Shown here: positions 35,362 to 43,682 of the stretch, in pieces
Position numbering within the stretch: position 1 is the first letter of the stretch
How the letters are laid out: each line of letters opens with the position of its first letter
NCBI RefSeq assembly: GCF_001485215.1
Contig: NZ_BBWW01000002.1
Span: forward strand, 35,564 to 99,563
Length of the DNA stretch: 64,000 nt
DNA from: Leptolyngbya sp. NIES-2104
GTDB taxonomy: Bacteria > Cyanobacteriota > Cyanobacteriia > Leptolyngbyales > Leptolyngbyaceae
Direction: 5' to 3'
Translations under genes and position numbers: made by a program
The notes under the pieces: model-generated
Seen by the model: only the letters and a program-made list of their open reading frames with translations
Database searches by the model: none
Told to the model about the DNA's origin: nothing

Positions 35362-36546
35362 TTACTTTCCTGACCGCCATAGTAAAAATGTTCCTGCTAG
35401 TAATCCAGCGATCGTTGGCAACCAAGCACCACTAATTGGAGATAGAATCTCAAGCTGTCCAAACGAATCACACACAAAAGACAGTAAATAATAAACAAAA
35501 ATAATCACAATACTAATCGCAAAACTCGTACCTTTGCCGCCGCGTCGGGGACGAGTTCCCAGTGTTGCGCCTGTTAGCCCAAATACTAAGCAGATAAAGG
35601 GAAACGCTATTTTTTGCTGAATCCGCAGTCGTAACTTTGTCGCAAGCTTCTCGTCTCCGCTTTGCAGAACCAGTTTGAGATAGTCTTGAATCTGTTGAAT
35701 ATTCATCTCACCCTCATCGGGTTGACGGCTTGCCAGATCCAAAGGCGTTCGAGAAAGCTGAATTTGTTGCTGCTCGAACTTGAGGATATTGCGGTAAGAG
35801 CCATCGGCTGCAACAACGTAAATTGTGCCATTGAAGAAGTCCCAAGCGTTGGAATTTGCGTTCCATGTGGCGCGATTCGCAGTCACAATCTGATTGACTC
35901 CATCTTGAGAGAAATCTAAGACCGTCAAGTTTCTCATTTGTTTGCCATCGAATTGTTTAGCATAGAAAATCCGTTCTAGTGCTTGTGTTCTAGAACCGTC
36001 AGATTGCTTTGCATCTCGATACTGTTGATAAACGATATTGTTCTGCTGAAACGTAGGCTTATCCTGTTTCAGGGCACTATCAAGTGTAAGAGAGGCTTGA
36101 TATTTAGCCGCAGGAACGATCGATTCGTTAAAACCAAATGTTAGTGCCGATACAAACAAGCTCAGCACGATCGCAGGCGCAATTAATCGGTAAACGCTGA
36201 TTCCTGCACTTCGTAGCGCAATGAGTTCGCTGTCTGTCGAAAGGCGGCTGTATACCATCAGCGTAGAAAGTAAAGTTGCCATTGGAAATGACAGACTGAT
36301 GAACTCTGGGACTTGAAAGAAAAAAACTTTGAATGCAATCGATAACGGCAGTCCCGCATCGGTCATCTTACGAATCAAGTCAAAGAGTGCGCCAACTGAT
36401 ACCAAGATTGAGGAAAATGCGGCAACACCAAACAGAAAGGGACTTGCTAACTGAGATGCAATATAGCGATCGAGTACCGATAAATGAAACGGCAATCTGG
36501 ACTTGAGCCGAAATGAGGGTTGAGAAAAATTGAACCCAGAAGGCAT
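35362..36546 (-). CDS. LptF/LptG-family permease
   Basis: The 394-residue product (start ATG 36546, MPSGFNFSQ) has two N-terminal and about three C-terminal membrane helices around a periplasmic beta-rich domain (about 120-290). LDRYIASQLASPFLFG at the start and MATLLSTLMVYSRLSTDSELIALRSAG match YjgP/YjgQ. In the Lpt system these permeases extract lipopolysaccharide to the periplasmic bridge. A longer reading frame begins at 36630, but it would run through the promoter element at 36610-36642, so the shorter start is chosen. Cyanobacteria usually have one LptF/G-like protein on the chromosome, so this may be a second, lipid-specific copy. Confidence 0.88.
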   Translation of the reverse strand: MPSGFNFSQPSFRLKSRLPFHLSVLDRYIASQLASPFLFGVAAFSSILVSVGALFDLIRKMTDAGLPLSIAFKVFFFQVPEFISLSFPMATLLSTLMVYSRLSTDSELIALRSAGISVYRLIAPAIVLSLFVSALTFGFNESIVPAAKYQASLTLDSALKQDKPTFQQNNIVYQQYRDAKQSDGSRTQALERIFYAKQFDGKQMRNLTVLDFSQDGVNQIVTANRATWNANSNAWDFFNGTIYVVAADGSYRNILKFEQQQIQLSRTPLDLASRQPDEGEMNIQQIQDYLKLVLQSGDEKLATKLRLRIQQKIAFPFICLVFGLTGATLGTRPRRGGKGTSFAISIVIIFVYYLLSFVCDSFGQLEILSPISGAWLPTIAGLLAGTFLLWRSGK

Positions 36547-36609
36547 AGAAATTAAGAATAAAGTAATTTGGTGAAGCTTTCCATGATTAATCGACAGACA
36601 AGCGCACCC

Positions 36610-36642
36610 ACCATACCTGGAAAAAGTCAAGAACTCGGAAAG
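36610..36642 (-). promoter_or_regulatory. Regulon promoter element, copy 7 (LptF/G permease)
   Basis: A perfect CTTTCCGAGTTCTTGAC on the minus strand (36642-36626) is followed by 10 bases and TATGGT (36615-36610), 64 bases before the chosen start. Confidence 0.85.
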
Positions 36643-36723
36643 ATTAGGTAGAATCGGCTAACTGCTTTCTCCTAACCTATAAAGCAGTTAGATCAACACT
36701 AAGACTTTTGAATTTCAGACCAT

Positions 36724-36756
36724 CTTTCCGAGTTCTTGACTTTTATCATCTAGATT
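36724..36756 (+). promoter_or_regulatory. Regulon promoter element, copy 8 (small ORF cut by IS)
   Basis: A perfect CTTTCCGAGTTCTTGAC (36724-36740) is followed by 10 bases and TAGATT (36751-36756). Copy 7 lies 81 bases away on the other strand, so the region is a divergent promoter pair. Confidence 0.85.
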
Positions 36757-36827
36757 GCTGTTGCGACTTTCTAATTCGCCCCAACGCATCAAACAGTTTG
36801 CATATCGCAAATAGGTGAAGGAAAAGG

Positions 36828-36956
36828 ATGGAGAAATACAATTGGTTCAAACTAGGGATACAAGTGACAATAATTAGCCTAGCAACACTATTTTTCGCAG
36901 CCATGCTAGAGGGTGTTATGCACTTTGAAACCGGATTTCAACAAAGCGTTTGACCA
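36828..36956 (+). pseudogene. 5' part of a small membrane-protein gene disrupted by IS
   Basis: ATG at 36828 follows GAAAAGGATG and encodes MEKYNWFKLGIQV and a hydrophobic helix ending FFAAM, at which point the insertion sequence begins. The last 16 codons come from the IS. The gene is aligned with promoter copy 8. Rejoining across the target duplication keeps the frame open for about 55 further codons, antisense to the flavoprotein gene. The original 3' end may therefore have been lost. Confidence 0.4.
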
Positions 36957-37754
36957 TCAATGCTGCAAAGGCAATCAGGTGAAAGCCTGCTAACGTCTCT
37001 GGTAAGCGCTCGTAATCTCGCGCCAATCGACGAAAGCGCGACATCCAGCCAAAACTGCGCTCTACCACCCAGCGACGCGGCAGAAGAACAAATCCTCTGC
37101 GAGCTTCGGGCAGTTTGACGACTTCCAATCGAATGCCCTGAGCTTGAGCATCCTCGGCAGGTTGTTCTCCGGTGTAGCCTTGGTCTACAAACGCCACTTC
37201 GACCGATTCCCCAGTCACTTCCTGTACCTGTTGTGCCAAGGCTTCGACCTGGTGGCGGTCTTGTTCATTGGCAGGAGTGACGACCAAGGTGAGCAGATAG
37301 CCCAAGGTATCGACTGCCAAATGCACTTTGCTGCCTTTTTTACGCTTGCCGCCGTCGTAACCCGCTCGCTCTCCGCTTTCCACGGTCGATTGCAAGGTGC
37401 GACTGTCGAGAATCATGGCGCTCGGTTGAGCATTGCGCCCACTCAACAATCGCAGCAACTCACGTAAGTCATGGACAATCTCCTCAAACACCCCAGCTTT
37501 AATCCAGCGCTGGGTTTGCTGATAGACCGTGTGCCACGGTGGTAAGTCGTGCGGCATCAGTCGCCAACTACTTCCCGCTCGAACCATCCAGCGCAGTCCA
37601 TTGAACACTTCTCTCAAGCTATGGTCGCGTTGCGGTGCATCCTCGATCATCAGGGTCAAATACGGCGCGACAAATGCCCACTCATCGTCGCTAACATCGG
37701 TTGGATATGCTTTTCTCGTCATGCTCTCAGTCTAGCAAAAGTGCATAACACCCT
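36910..37754. mobile_element. IS5-family insertion sequence (845 bp)
   Basis: The ends are perfect 14-bp inverted repeats AGGGTGTTATGCAC (36910-36923) and GTGCATAACACCCT (37741-37754). They are flanked by CTAG on both sides (36906-36909, 37755-37758), which fits a 4-bp CTAG or a 2-bp TA target duplication. One intact transposase gene fills it. The perfect ends and intact gene point to recent arrival. Confidence 0.92.
36916..37722 (-). CDS. IS5-family DDE transposase
   Basis: The 268-residue transposase has an N-terminal DUF4096-like region ([17 protein letters not shown] ... [16 protein letters not shown]). The DDE triad is visible: D in MILDSRTL, D in VDQGYTGE, and E in [17 protein letters not shown]. 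Single-frame IS5-type transposases of this size belong to the IS427/IS1031 side of the family. Many of those need a frameshift; this one does not. It is oriented opposite to the small gene it interrupts. Confidence 0.95.
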   Translation of the reverse strand: MTRKAYPTDVSDDEWAFVAPYLTLMIEDAPQRDHSLREVFNGLRWMVRAGSSWRLMPHDLPPWHTVYQQTQRWIKAGVFEEIVHDLRELLRLLSGRNAQPSAMILDSRTLQSTVESGERAGYDGGKRKKGSKVHLAVDTLGYLLTLVVTPANEQDRHQVEALAQQVQEVTGESVEVAFVDQGYTGEQPAEDAQAQGIRLEVVKLPEARRGFVLLPRRWVVERSFGWMSRFRRLARDYERLPETLAGFHLIAFAALMVKRFVEIRFQSA

Positions 37755-37765
37755 CTAGGGGTGAA

Positions 37766-38944
37766 TCAGTTGAAGGTTCCACCAAACGTCGTTTCCATCA
37801 TCACGGGTAAGTTAGGAGCCGTCAATCGATTGGGCAACTCACCGCGAGTTGCTTGGATAAATTTCTTGCCTAGAGCAGGAAAAGTACGACATAGATTTAC
37901 ACTCAAGCTTGCCAAGCTGGGATGAATAAAACTCTCGTGCAGCAAGCGACCCAGCCGTAGGCGGGTATAGAATTCTTGATTCCAGGTTGCTTCGTACTGG
38001 CGCTTGAAATCGATTTCACTGAGATTCTGTTGCAGAAATTTGATGACTAAAGGGATAGCAAGCTCTGCCGATCGCAGCGCCATTGCCATTCCATCTCCAC
38101 ACAGCGGCGTGATCATTCCGGCTGAATCCCCAACCATGCAAACATCTCCATCAAACTTTCCCTTCAAATCAAAAGAAATCTGGCTTAGTCGATGCTGCGA
38201 TCGCCTGACACATTGCATTGACTCAAACCGTTCTGCAAGGACAGAGTTCTGTAAGAGAGCATCAGGAACAGTCCGATTTTTTGAGCTTAGAATCCGCTCG
38301 TGAGCAATCCAGCAGACATTAATTTCTCCCGTTTCAATCTGCGAAAGTCCGCAGTAGCCACCTGGAAAGGCATGAAGTTCAATTACACCAGGGAGTTCCA
38401 GTCCTGTGTAATGTGCTTTGAAGGCAACAAAAGGGCTATGTTTCTGAGTGAAAGGGCGACTTCGATCGAGGGCTGAACGCTTTCCATAACATCCCAGTAC
38501 CAAAGAGCTTGTAAAACTGCCCTGATTTGTATTGACGACAAACCCCTGCTGCAAATCGCCAGAAACTGATCGCACTACTGTACCATCTAGACAATGTGCG
38601 CCTAATTCCTGCGATCGCTGAAATAGCATCAAGTCGAGTTGATAACGGCTCAATCCAAGTGCGACTCCAGGTAGTTCACTCTCGAAGCTTGCTCCAGTAG
38701 AAGTGGTTAGATAGGTTCGTCGAATCGGATGCGCTCCAGCTTGGCGAACTGCTTCAAGGATGCCAAGCCGCTCGAATGCTGCAATCACTTCGATCGATAA
38801 AAACTCGCCACATAGCTTATGCACTGGATATCGCTGCTGTTCCAACAATAGGACTCGATACCCGTGTTCTGCGAGTTGGATTGCTGAACTACATCCTGCT
38901 AGTCCTGCACCGATTACGATGATGTCGTAATGTCCGTTGTTCAT
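37766..38944 (-). CDS. FAD-dependent oxidoreductase in type III PKS operon
   Basis: The 392-residue product (ATG 38944) has an FAD-binding fold (YDIIVIGAGLAGCSSAIQLAEHG) and the geranylgeranyl-reductase/aromatic-hydroxylase style VGDSAGMITPLCGDGMAMALRS near residue 280. A CGEFLS motif (about 46-51) is also typical. The ATG overlaps the methyltransferase stop (ATGA). In Streptomyces srsABC a related flavoprotein hydroxylates an alkylresorcinol. A longer frame to 39178 only reads back through the methyltransferase gene. The 3' end lies 10 bases from the IS. Confidence 0.88.
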   Translation of the reverse strand: MNNGHYDIIVIGAGLAGCSSAIQLAEHGYRVLLLEQQRYPVHKLCGEFLSIEVIAAFERLGILEAVRQAGAHPIRRTYLTTSTGASFESELPGVALGLSRYQLDLMLFQRSQELGAHCLDGTVVRSVSGDLQQGFVVNTNQGSFTSSLVLGCYGKRSALDRSRPFTQKHSPFVAFKAHYTGLELPGVIELHAFPGGYCGLSQIETGEINVCWIAHERILSSKNRTVPDALLQNSVLAERFESMQCVRRSQHRLSQISFDLKGKFDGDVCMVGDSAGMITPLCGDGMAMALRSAELAIPLVIKFLQQNLSEIDFKRQYEATWNQEFYTRLRLGRLLHESFIHPSLASLSVNLCRTFPALGKKFIQATRGELPNRLTAPNLPVMMETTFGGTFN

Positions 38945-39687
38945 GCTGTCACCGTGGTCAATAGCCAGCGAAAAGGAAAGTAACTGCGTAGCGAGAAATT
39001 CTGCAATCCAGCGGCTTCTGCGATCGCGGTTAGTTCCGACTTTTGAAAACCGCGCAGCACCGATAAGGGTCCATCGTTCTGCATCATCGGTGATGCAGGT
39101 AAAAGATGAGTCAGTGCATAGATTCCATAGTAAGCAAGCGGATGACGATGAAGATCGTTGATCACGATGCCATGACAAGATACGCGCTGCATTGCCTGTA
39201 CAATTGCGATCGCGTTTACCTCAGCAAAGTGATGCAGAAACATCGCACCCATTGCAATATCAAATGAATCATCTGCATAGGGAAGCGCTAGAGCATCTGC
39301 AACTTCGACCTGGATCTTTGCAGCCGCAGCTTCGGGAAGTCGCTGTTTTAAAGCAGTACGGGCATAGTCTACGGTGACGGGGTTTGCATCCACAGCAACA
39401 ATTTCTACATCCAGTGTTGGGAACTGCGCTCCTGCCCACTGCACAATGTACTCTGGAAAGTCTGCGATCCCCGTGCCTAAGTCTAAAATCCGGGTGGTTT
39501 GTCCAACGCGCGATCGCAAGAAAGGCGCGATCGCCGCCATCGTCGTGCTGTATCCACCCAGCCATCGATTGACCAGTCTCAGTTGCTCTAAAGCGCTCGT
39601 TAATCGAGTATCCGTAATGGAAAAATCATCCATTAACTCATCTTCGTTCGTGCGAATCTGAAAGGAAGGCATGGGTGGATAGTTCAT
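38941..39687 (-). CDS. SAM-dependent methyltransferase of PKS operon
   Basis: The 248-residue product (ATG 39687, MNYPPMPSF) carries a class I SAM site (ILDLGTGIADFPEYI, about 74-88), the acidic EIVAVDANPV and ALPYADDSFDIAMGAMFLHHF. ATGA overlaps occur at both ends, with the PKS stop upstream and the flavoprotein start downstream, so the three genes are translationally coupled. It probably O- or C-methylates the polyketide, as SrsB does. Longer frames starting before 39687 run antisense-free but lie inside the PKS gene and are not needed. Confidence 0.88.
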   Translation of the reverse strand: MNYPPMPSFQIRTNEDELMDDFSITDTRLTSALEQLRLVNRWLGGYSTTMAAIAPFLRSRVGQTTRILDLGTGIADFPEYIVQWAGAQFPTLDVEIVAVDANPVTVDYARTALKQRLPEAAAAKIQVEVADALALPYADDSFDIAMGAMFLHHFAEVNAIAIVQAMQRVSCHGIVINDLHRHPLAYYGIYALTHLLPASPMMQNDGPLSVLRGFQKSELTAIAEAAGLQNFSLRSYFPFRWLLTTVTA

Positions 39688-40805
39688 GATGAGGATTCTA
39701 AAACTTGTTGAAAAAGACAGCCTTCGATCGACAATCCCGGACCAAATGCCAGCGCGATCCCATTCTGGTAGCCTAATCCAGCCTGATGCTTCTCTAGCAA
39801 CCGTTTGAGGATAAACAAAATCGTGGCAGAACTCATATTGCCGTACTGCCGCAACACCTCGTAAGAATCGCAGACTAAGCCACTGCTTAACCCCAGCCCC
39901 GACTGAATCTGATCCACGATTTGTCGCCCGCCAGGATGGATTGCCCAAAAATCTAGCGTTTCTTGATCTAAGTTGTGTCGATCGAGCAAGGCTTTGAGAT
40001 AGCTAGGTAGATGCTTGGCAATGACTTTCGGCACGTCGGATGAGAGTCCCATCAAAAAACCTGTATTCCCGATCGTCCAACTCATCAAATCGAGCGTATC
40101 TTCGACCAAAACACTACTTCCATCCACGTAAGCAAGCTGACCTTGCGCTTCTTGAAGAGAACGAGCAGAGAAAATTGCAGCACCAGCACCATCAGCGAAT
40201 AGGGCATTAATTACCATGCTTTCGATCGAGTCTTCGATCTGAAAGTGCAGAGTACAGAGTTCTACACAAATGATTAGGACTCGCGCTTGGGGATGACTCT
40301 GACAAATAGAATGCGCCATCTTGAACCCGTTGAAAGCTGCATTGCAGCCCATAAAACCAATCAGAGTTCTATTAATCTCAGGCGACAATCTGAGATGCTT
40401 GATCAAATGAATATCGAGTCCCGGTGCGGAAAAGCCTGTGCAGCTTACAACAATTAAGTGAGTCAGGTCTGCGGCTTGAAGTTTGGATTGTGCGATCGCA
40501 TCTTGAGCCGCACGTTCTGCAATTTCCAGAGCAGCGTGCCGATAGTACTGATTGCGCTTAGCGGTTGTCGGAGTCGGCTGAAGCGACCAATTCTGAGGAT
40601 AAAACTGAAATTGTCCAGGTTCACTTTCATAGTCCGAGAGGCAACTATGCCGATAGTCAATCCCCGACCGAGCATAAATTCCCGCCATTCGACTGCGAAC
40701 GGCGGGAGATACGCCTTCTACCCGCCTCATAAAGTGCGATAAGTCAGATTGAGAAACTTTGAAGGGCGGGTTGGCAGTGCCAATCGATTCTAAAACTGTG
40801 TACAT
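39684..40805 (-). CDS. Type III polyketide synthase
   Basis: The 373-residue enzyme has the chalcone-synthase fold and full catalytic triad: Cys154 in GFMGCNAAF, His290 in WAIHPGG and Asn323 in YGNMSSAT. The CTGFSAPGLD and GPGLSIEG loops are also present. Bacterial relatives make alkylresorcinols, alkylpyrones or quinone precursors from fatty acyl starters. With the coupled methyltransferase and flavoprotein, a methylated, oxidised phenolic lipid is the likely product. Regulon promoter copy 9 lies 310 bases upstream on the same strand. Confidence 0.94.
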   Translation of the reverse strand: MYTVLESIGTANPPFKVSQSDLSHFMRRVEGVSPAVRSRMAGIYARSGIDYRHSCLSDYESEPGQFQFYPQNWSLQPTPTTAKRNQYYRHAALEIAERAAQDAIAQSKLQAADLTHLIVVSCTGFSAPGLDIHLIKHLRLSPEINRTLIGFMGCNAAFNGFKMAHSICQSHPQARVLIICVELCTLHFQIEDSIESMVINALFADGAGAAIFSARSLQEAQGQLAYVDGSSVLVEDTLDLMSWTIGNTGFLMGLSSDVPKVIAKHLPSYLKALLDRHNLDQETLDFWAIHPGGRQIVDQIQSGLGLSSGLVCDSYEVLRQYGNMSSATILFILKRLLEKHQAGLGYQNGIALAFGPGLSIEGCLFQQVLESSS

Positions 40806-40839
40806 AAAGTCAAAAATTAAAGGGCTATTAATGCAGTGA

Positions 40840-40979
40840 AAACCCGCAATGGAGTGAGCCGATAGCCATTCTCACAACTAGCACAAGATACGCCCTTAGC
40901 GTGTGAAGAATGCTCCCACGCACATCATCACAAATGCCTCAAACACTGGGCTAGAAGGAAGCGTCGTCGCCCAAATTGG
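40840..40979 (+). pseudogene. Relic of an mbfA-like gene
   Basis: The stretch parallels part of the intact mbfA gene (about 41878-42035). AATGGAGTGAGCCGATAGCC answers ATGGAGCAGGTCGATAGCC, GTGTGAAGAATGCTCCCACG answers the REERSHA codons, and CTAGAAGGAAGCGTCGTCGC encodes LEGSVVA as in mbfA. Two frame shifts and stop codons make it non-coding. It is a decayed duplicate of the end of the ferritin-like domain, about 1 kb before the intact gene. Confidence 0.7.
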
Positions 40980-41099
40980 TTAGTGTATCGATCGTTGGGT
41001 AATGTGTTTGAAAAATTCGTATTTAGTCATCGTTTCACGGGTAAACTCCTTTGAGTAGGCTCCGATTTGGAAAGTAATGAGTTCACCGCGATCATCGAA
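40980..41099 (-). other. Short open stretch without start codon
   Basis: Forty codons are open on the minus strand, beginning just after a TAG and ending at a TAA. The peptide FDDRGELITFQIGAYSKEF, then RETMTKYEFFKHITQ, looks like real protein sequence but has no good start. It lies directly downstream of promoter copy 9, in the long leader of the PKS operon, and is probably the tail of a lost gene. Confidence 0.3.
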
Positions 41100-41114
41100 C
41101 TACACTTATAAATA

Positions 41115-41147
41115 GGGATAACACACAGAAGTAAAGAAGTCGGAAAG
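41115..41147 (-). promoter_or_regulatory. Regulon promoter element, copy 9 (PKS operon side)
   Basis: Minus-strand CTTTCCGACTTCTTTAC (41147-41131, 15 of 17) is followed by 10 bases and TATCCC (41120-41115). The next gene on this strand is the type III PKS, 310 bases away. Confidence 0.7.
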
Positions 41148-41307
41148 AGCTAATTGTGGCGTAATCATTGAGCCGCATTGCTGATTGCCGAGTTTGAGCG
41201 TTCCACGATCTTCAAAGTGGCGGGATGAGTCTAAGACTGTTGGAGTCGGGAGCAGTTTTCAAATTTGGCTCCTTGATCGCAGAATTTAGTTTTGAGAAAA
41301 TTAGCTT

Positions 41308-41340
41308 CTTTCCGAATTCTTTACTTACATCTACTAGGAT
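41308..41340 (+). promoter_or_regulatory. Regulon promoter element, copy 10 (mbfA side)
   Basis: CTTTCCGAATTCTTTAC (41308-41324, 15 of 17) is followed by 10 bases and TAGGAT (41335-41340). Both copies 9 and 10 share TTTAC in place of TTGAC at the end. The next gene on this strand is mbfA. Confidence 0.75.
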
Positions 41341-41597
41341 AAAGTAGCTTATTTGCATCATCTTCTAAAGCGTTTAGCCTATGACGATCGAATATGACTG
41401 CTATCGAGCTTTTCAAGCCTTTTCTCCCAATCTCCATTATTGTTCGCTGTTCGCAAAATTAGCAGCATCAAAACTCGCTGACCTGCTTTGATCTAATGAG
41501 TGCAACTTATCTTCCAGAAGAAGGAGATCAACTCATGAGCATCTCAGCCATATTTGATGATCTATAACCTCTAAGGCAACCTTTAATTGATTCAACA
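41341..41597 (+). other. Long leader of mbfA with two small reading frames
   Basis: Between promoter copy 10 and mbfA lie a 36-codon frame at 41381-41491 (starts MTIEYDCYRAF) and a 10-codon frame MSISAIFDDL at 41535-41567, preceded by AGAAGGAGAT. The latter has a better ribosome site than mbfA itself. They could be leader peptides or chance. Confidence 0.3.
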
Positions 41598-42731
41598 ATG
41601 ACAACTCCACCCCAAATTCGGCGATATCTCGAAAACTGGCAAGACGAGATCGAAAGTGCTTACCTTTATCGCGCGCTTGCTAAAGCGGAACCTCAACCAT
41701 CCCTCGCAGAAGTTTACCGTCGCTTGGCGCAAACCGAGGAAGATCATGCTCGCGTTTGGGAAGACCGATTGATTGAAGCTGGGCAGCGTGTTCCGCGTCG
41801 AGAGATTGGCTGGCGCACTCGACTTCTAGCGCTCTTTGCGAAACAGTTCGGTGCTCAATTTGTTTTGCCGACCGTAAATGCGATGGAGCAGGTCGATAGC
41901 CATACCTACGATCAACAGCCCGAAGCACGGAATACACCTTTGGCGCGTGAAGAGCGATCGCACGCACGACTATTACAAACGATTACCAGTAGTTCAACCA
42001 CCGGACTAGAAGGCAGCGTTGTTGCCCAAATGGAAGGACGACATCGCAGTAGTACAGGAGGAAATACATTACGTGCAGCAGTTTTAGGTGCAAACGATGG
42101 ACTACTCTCGAATCTCAGCTTGATTATGGGAGTTGCTGGAGCAAATATCTCTGAGCGCTCAATTCTGCTCACAGGCTTCGCGGGATTGTTAGCGGGAGCT
42201 TGTTCGATGGCGTTGGGAGAATGGTTATCGGTGCAGAGTGCGCGAGAATTATATGAACGCCAAATTAGGATCGAGCGGCAAGAACTCGAAGATGCCCCCG
42301 AAGCCGAAGCTGAGGAGTTGGCGCTAATCTACGAATCAAAGGGATTGTCTGCTGAGCAAGCAAGAACCCTTGCAGACCGCATCATTCGCAATCCCAAAAC
42401 TGCCCTTGATACCCTAGCGCGAGAAGAATTAGGGATCGATCCAGAAGAGTTAGGTGGCTCAGCTTGGATGGCTGCGATTACATCATTCTGCTTATTTGCG
42501 ATCGGAGCAATTATCCCCGTGATTCCGTTTCTATTTTTACGCGGGTGGAATGCTGTGGTTGGAAGCTTGTGCTTTAGCGCGATCGCGCTCTTCATCATTG
42601 GGGCAGGTATCACACTGCTTACCGGACGGAGCGTCTTGTATTCTGGGACTCGACAGATTCTATTTGGATTTGGAGCCGCAGCAATTACTTATGGAGTGGG
42701 ACGGTTGATCGGAGTCTCGATCGCTGGCTAA
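41598..42731 (+). CDS. mbfA: Membrane-bound ferritin-like/VIT1 fusion (MbfA)
   Basis: The 377-residue protein joins an N-terminal ferritin-like (erythrin) domain to a VIT1/CCC1-type transporter domain. The first has carboxylate ligands in WQDEIESAYLYRAL, TEEDHARVWEDRL and AREERSHARLL. The second has LGANDGLLSNLSLIMGVAGA, GACSMALGEWLSVQSARELY and three C-terminal helices. In Bradyrhizobium and Agrobacterium, MbfA exports iron and protects against acid or peroxide stress. Here it would move Fe2+ (or Mn2+) out of the cytosol. It follows promoter copy 10 by about 250 bases. Confidence 0.93.
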   Translation: MTTPPQIRRYLENWQDEIESAYLYRALAKAEPQPSLAEVYRRLAQTEEDHARVWEDRLIEAGQRVPRREIGWRTRLLALFAKQFGAQFVLPTVNAMEQVDSHTYDQQPEARNTPLAREERSHARLLQTITSSSTTGLEGSVVAQMEGRHRSSTGGNTLRAAVLGANDGLLSNLSLIMGVAGANISERSILLTGFAGLLAGACSMALGEWLSVQSARELYERQIRIERQELEDAPEAEAEELALIYESKGLSAEQARTLADRIIRNPKTALDTLAREELGIDPEELGGSAWMAAITSFCLFAIGAIIPVIPFLFLRGWNAVVGSLCFSAIALFIIGAGITLLTGRSVLYSGTRQILFGFGAAAITYGVGRLIGVSIAG

Positions 42732-42788
42732 AAGGTTTTCGGAACCCAGCGAGATCATTAACCCAGGCTCATGAACCGCATCACAACA

Positions 42789-43682
42789 CTAAGGCGAAGG
42801 TGCGATCGTTATACCTGCTTCAAGTTCTAACATCTTGATAAAAGCAGACGCATTTTCTTCGCCCCAACCTTGATTCACAGCGGCTTTGATCGTTTCTCGC
42901 ACCGCGACCGCCGCTGGAGTTGGAGCATTCAAGTCTTGGGCGAATTTTGCGATCAAGTTAGCATCCTTGAGCATGTGCTTGAGGGCAAAGCTTGGTGTAA
43001 AGTCGAGATCGATCAACGTCTTGCCCATACCATCAAAAATTGGAGAGCGAAAATCAACAACGTGCAGTACATCTAAAACATCTTTCGGATTGAGTCCTGC
43101 TTTGGAGGCAAGAACTAATGCTTCTCCGAGTGCTTCGATTTGAGTTGCAACAATCGAATTTTCGATCAGCTTCATCGATGTACCCTTGCCAGTTTCTCCC
43201 ATGTAGTGAAGCGTTTCACTCATTGATTTTAGAACTGGCTGTACGCGCTCGAACACCTCACGCTTCCCTCCCACAACAATCCACAAACCACCCGCAGCCG
43301 ACTCGTTCTTGCTCCCAAACACAGGCGCGTCTAGAAACTCGACTTGTTTCTCAGCATAAGCAGCAGCTTGGCGCTGGGAAGTGTGGGGATGAACCGTGCT
43401 TTGATCGATCGCAATTTGTCTCGATCGCGCATTTGACAGAATCCCATCTTGTCCAAACACGACCTCTTCAACAACTTGATCATTCGCTAAACAATACAAA
43501 ATGATTTCTGCATCTTGTACCGCTTGAGCAGGTGTTTCTGCTTGAATTGCCCCTTGCTCTACTAGTGATTTTCCAGCTTCGGGACTACGGTTCCAAACGG
43601 TGAGCGGATGACCTGATTTGAGCAAGTTGGCAGCCATGCCACTGCCCATGATGCCAAGTCCTAGATAAGCGATACGTTCCAT
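42789..43682 (-). CDS. Beta-hydroxyacid dehydrogenase (glyoxylate/succinic semialdehyde reductase-like)
   Basis: The 297-residue protein has a Rossmann N-terminus [20 protein letters not shown] with an NRSPE loop typical of NADP(H) use. [22 protein letters not shown] is the substrate loop, and the conserved catalytic Lys lies in [13 protein letters not shown]. The length and GLGIMGS motif fit the GLYR/GHB-dehydrogenase branch of 3-hydroxyisobutyrate dehydrogenases. It would reduce glyoxylate or succinic semialdehyde. It converges with mbfA and has no operon partner. Confidence 0.9.
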   Translation of the reverse strand: MERIAYLGLGIMGSGMAANLLKSGHPLTVWNRSPEAGKSLVEQGAIQAETPAQAVQDAEIILYCLANDQVVEEVVFGQDGILSNARSRQIAIDQSTVHPHTSQRQAAAYAEKQVEFLDAPVFGSKNESAAGGLWIVVGGKREVFERVQPVLKSMSETLHYMGETGKGTSMKLIENSIVATQIEALGEALVLASKAGLNPKDVLDVLHVVDFRSPIFDGMGKTLIDLDFTPSFALKHMLKDANLIAKFAQDLNAPTPAAVAVRETIKAAVNQGWGEENASAFIKMLELEAGITIAPSP

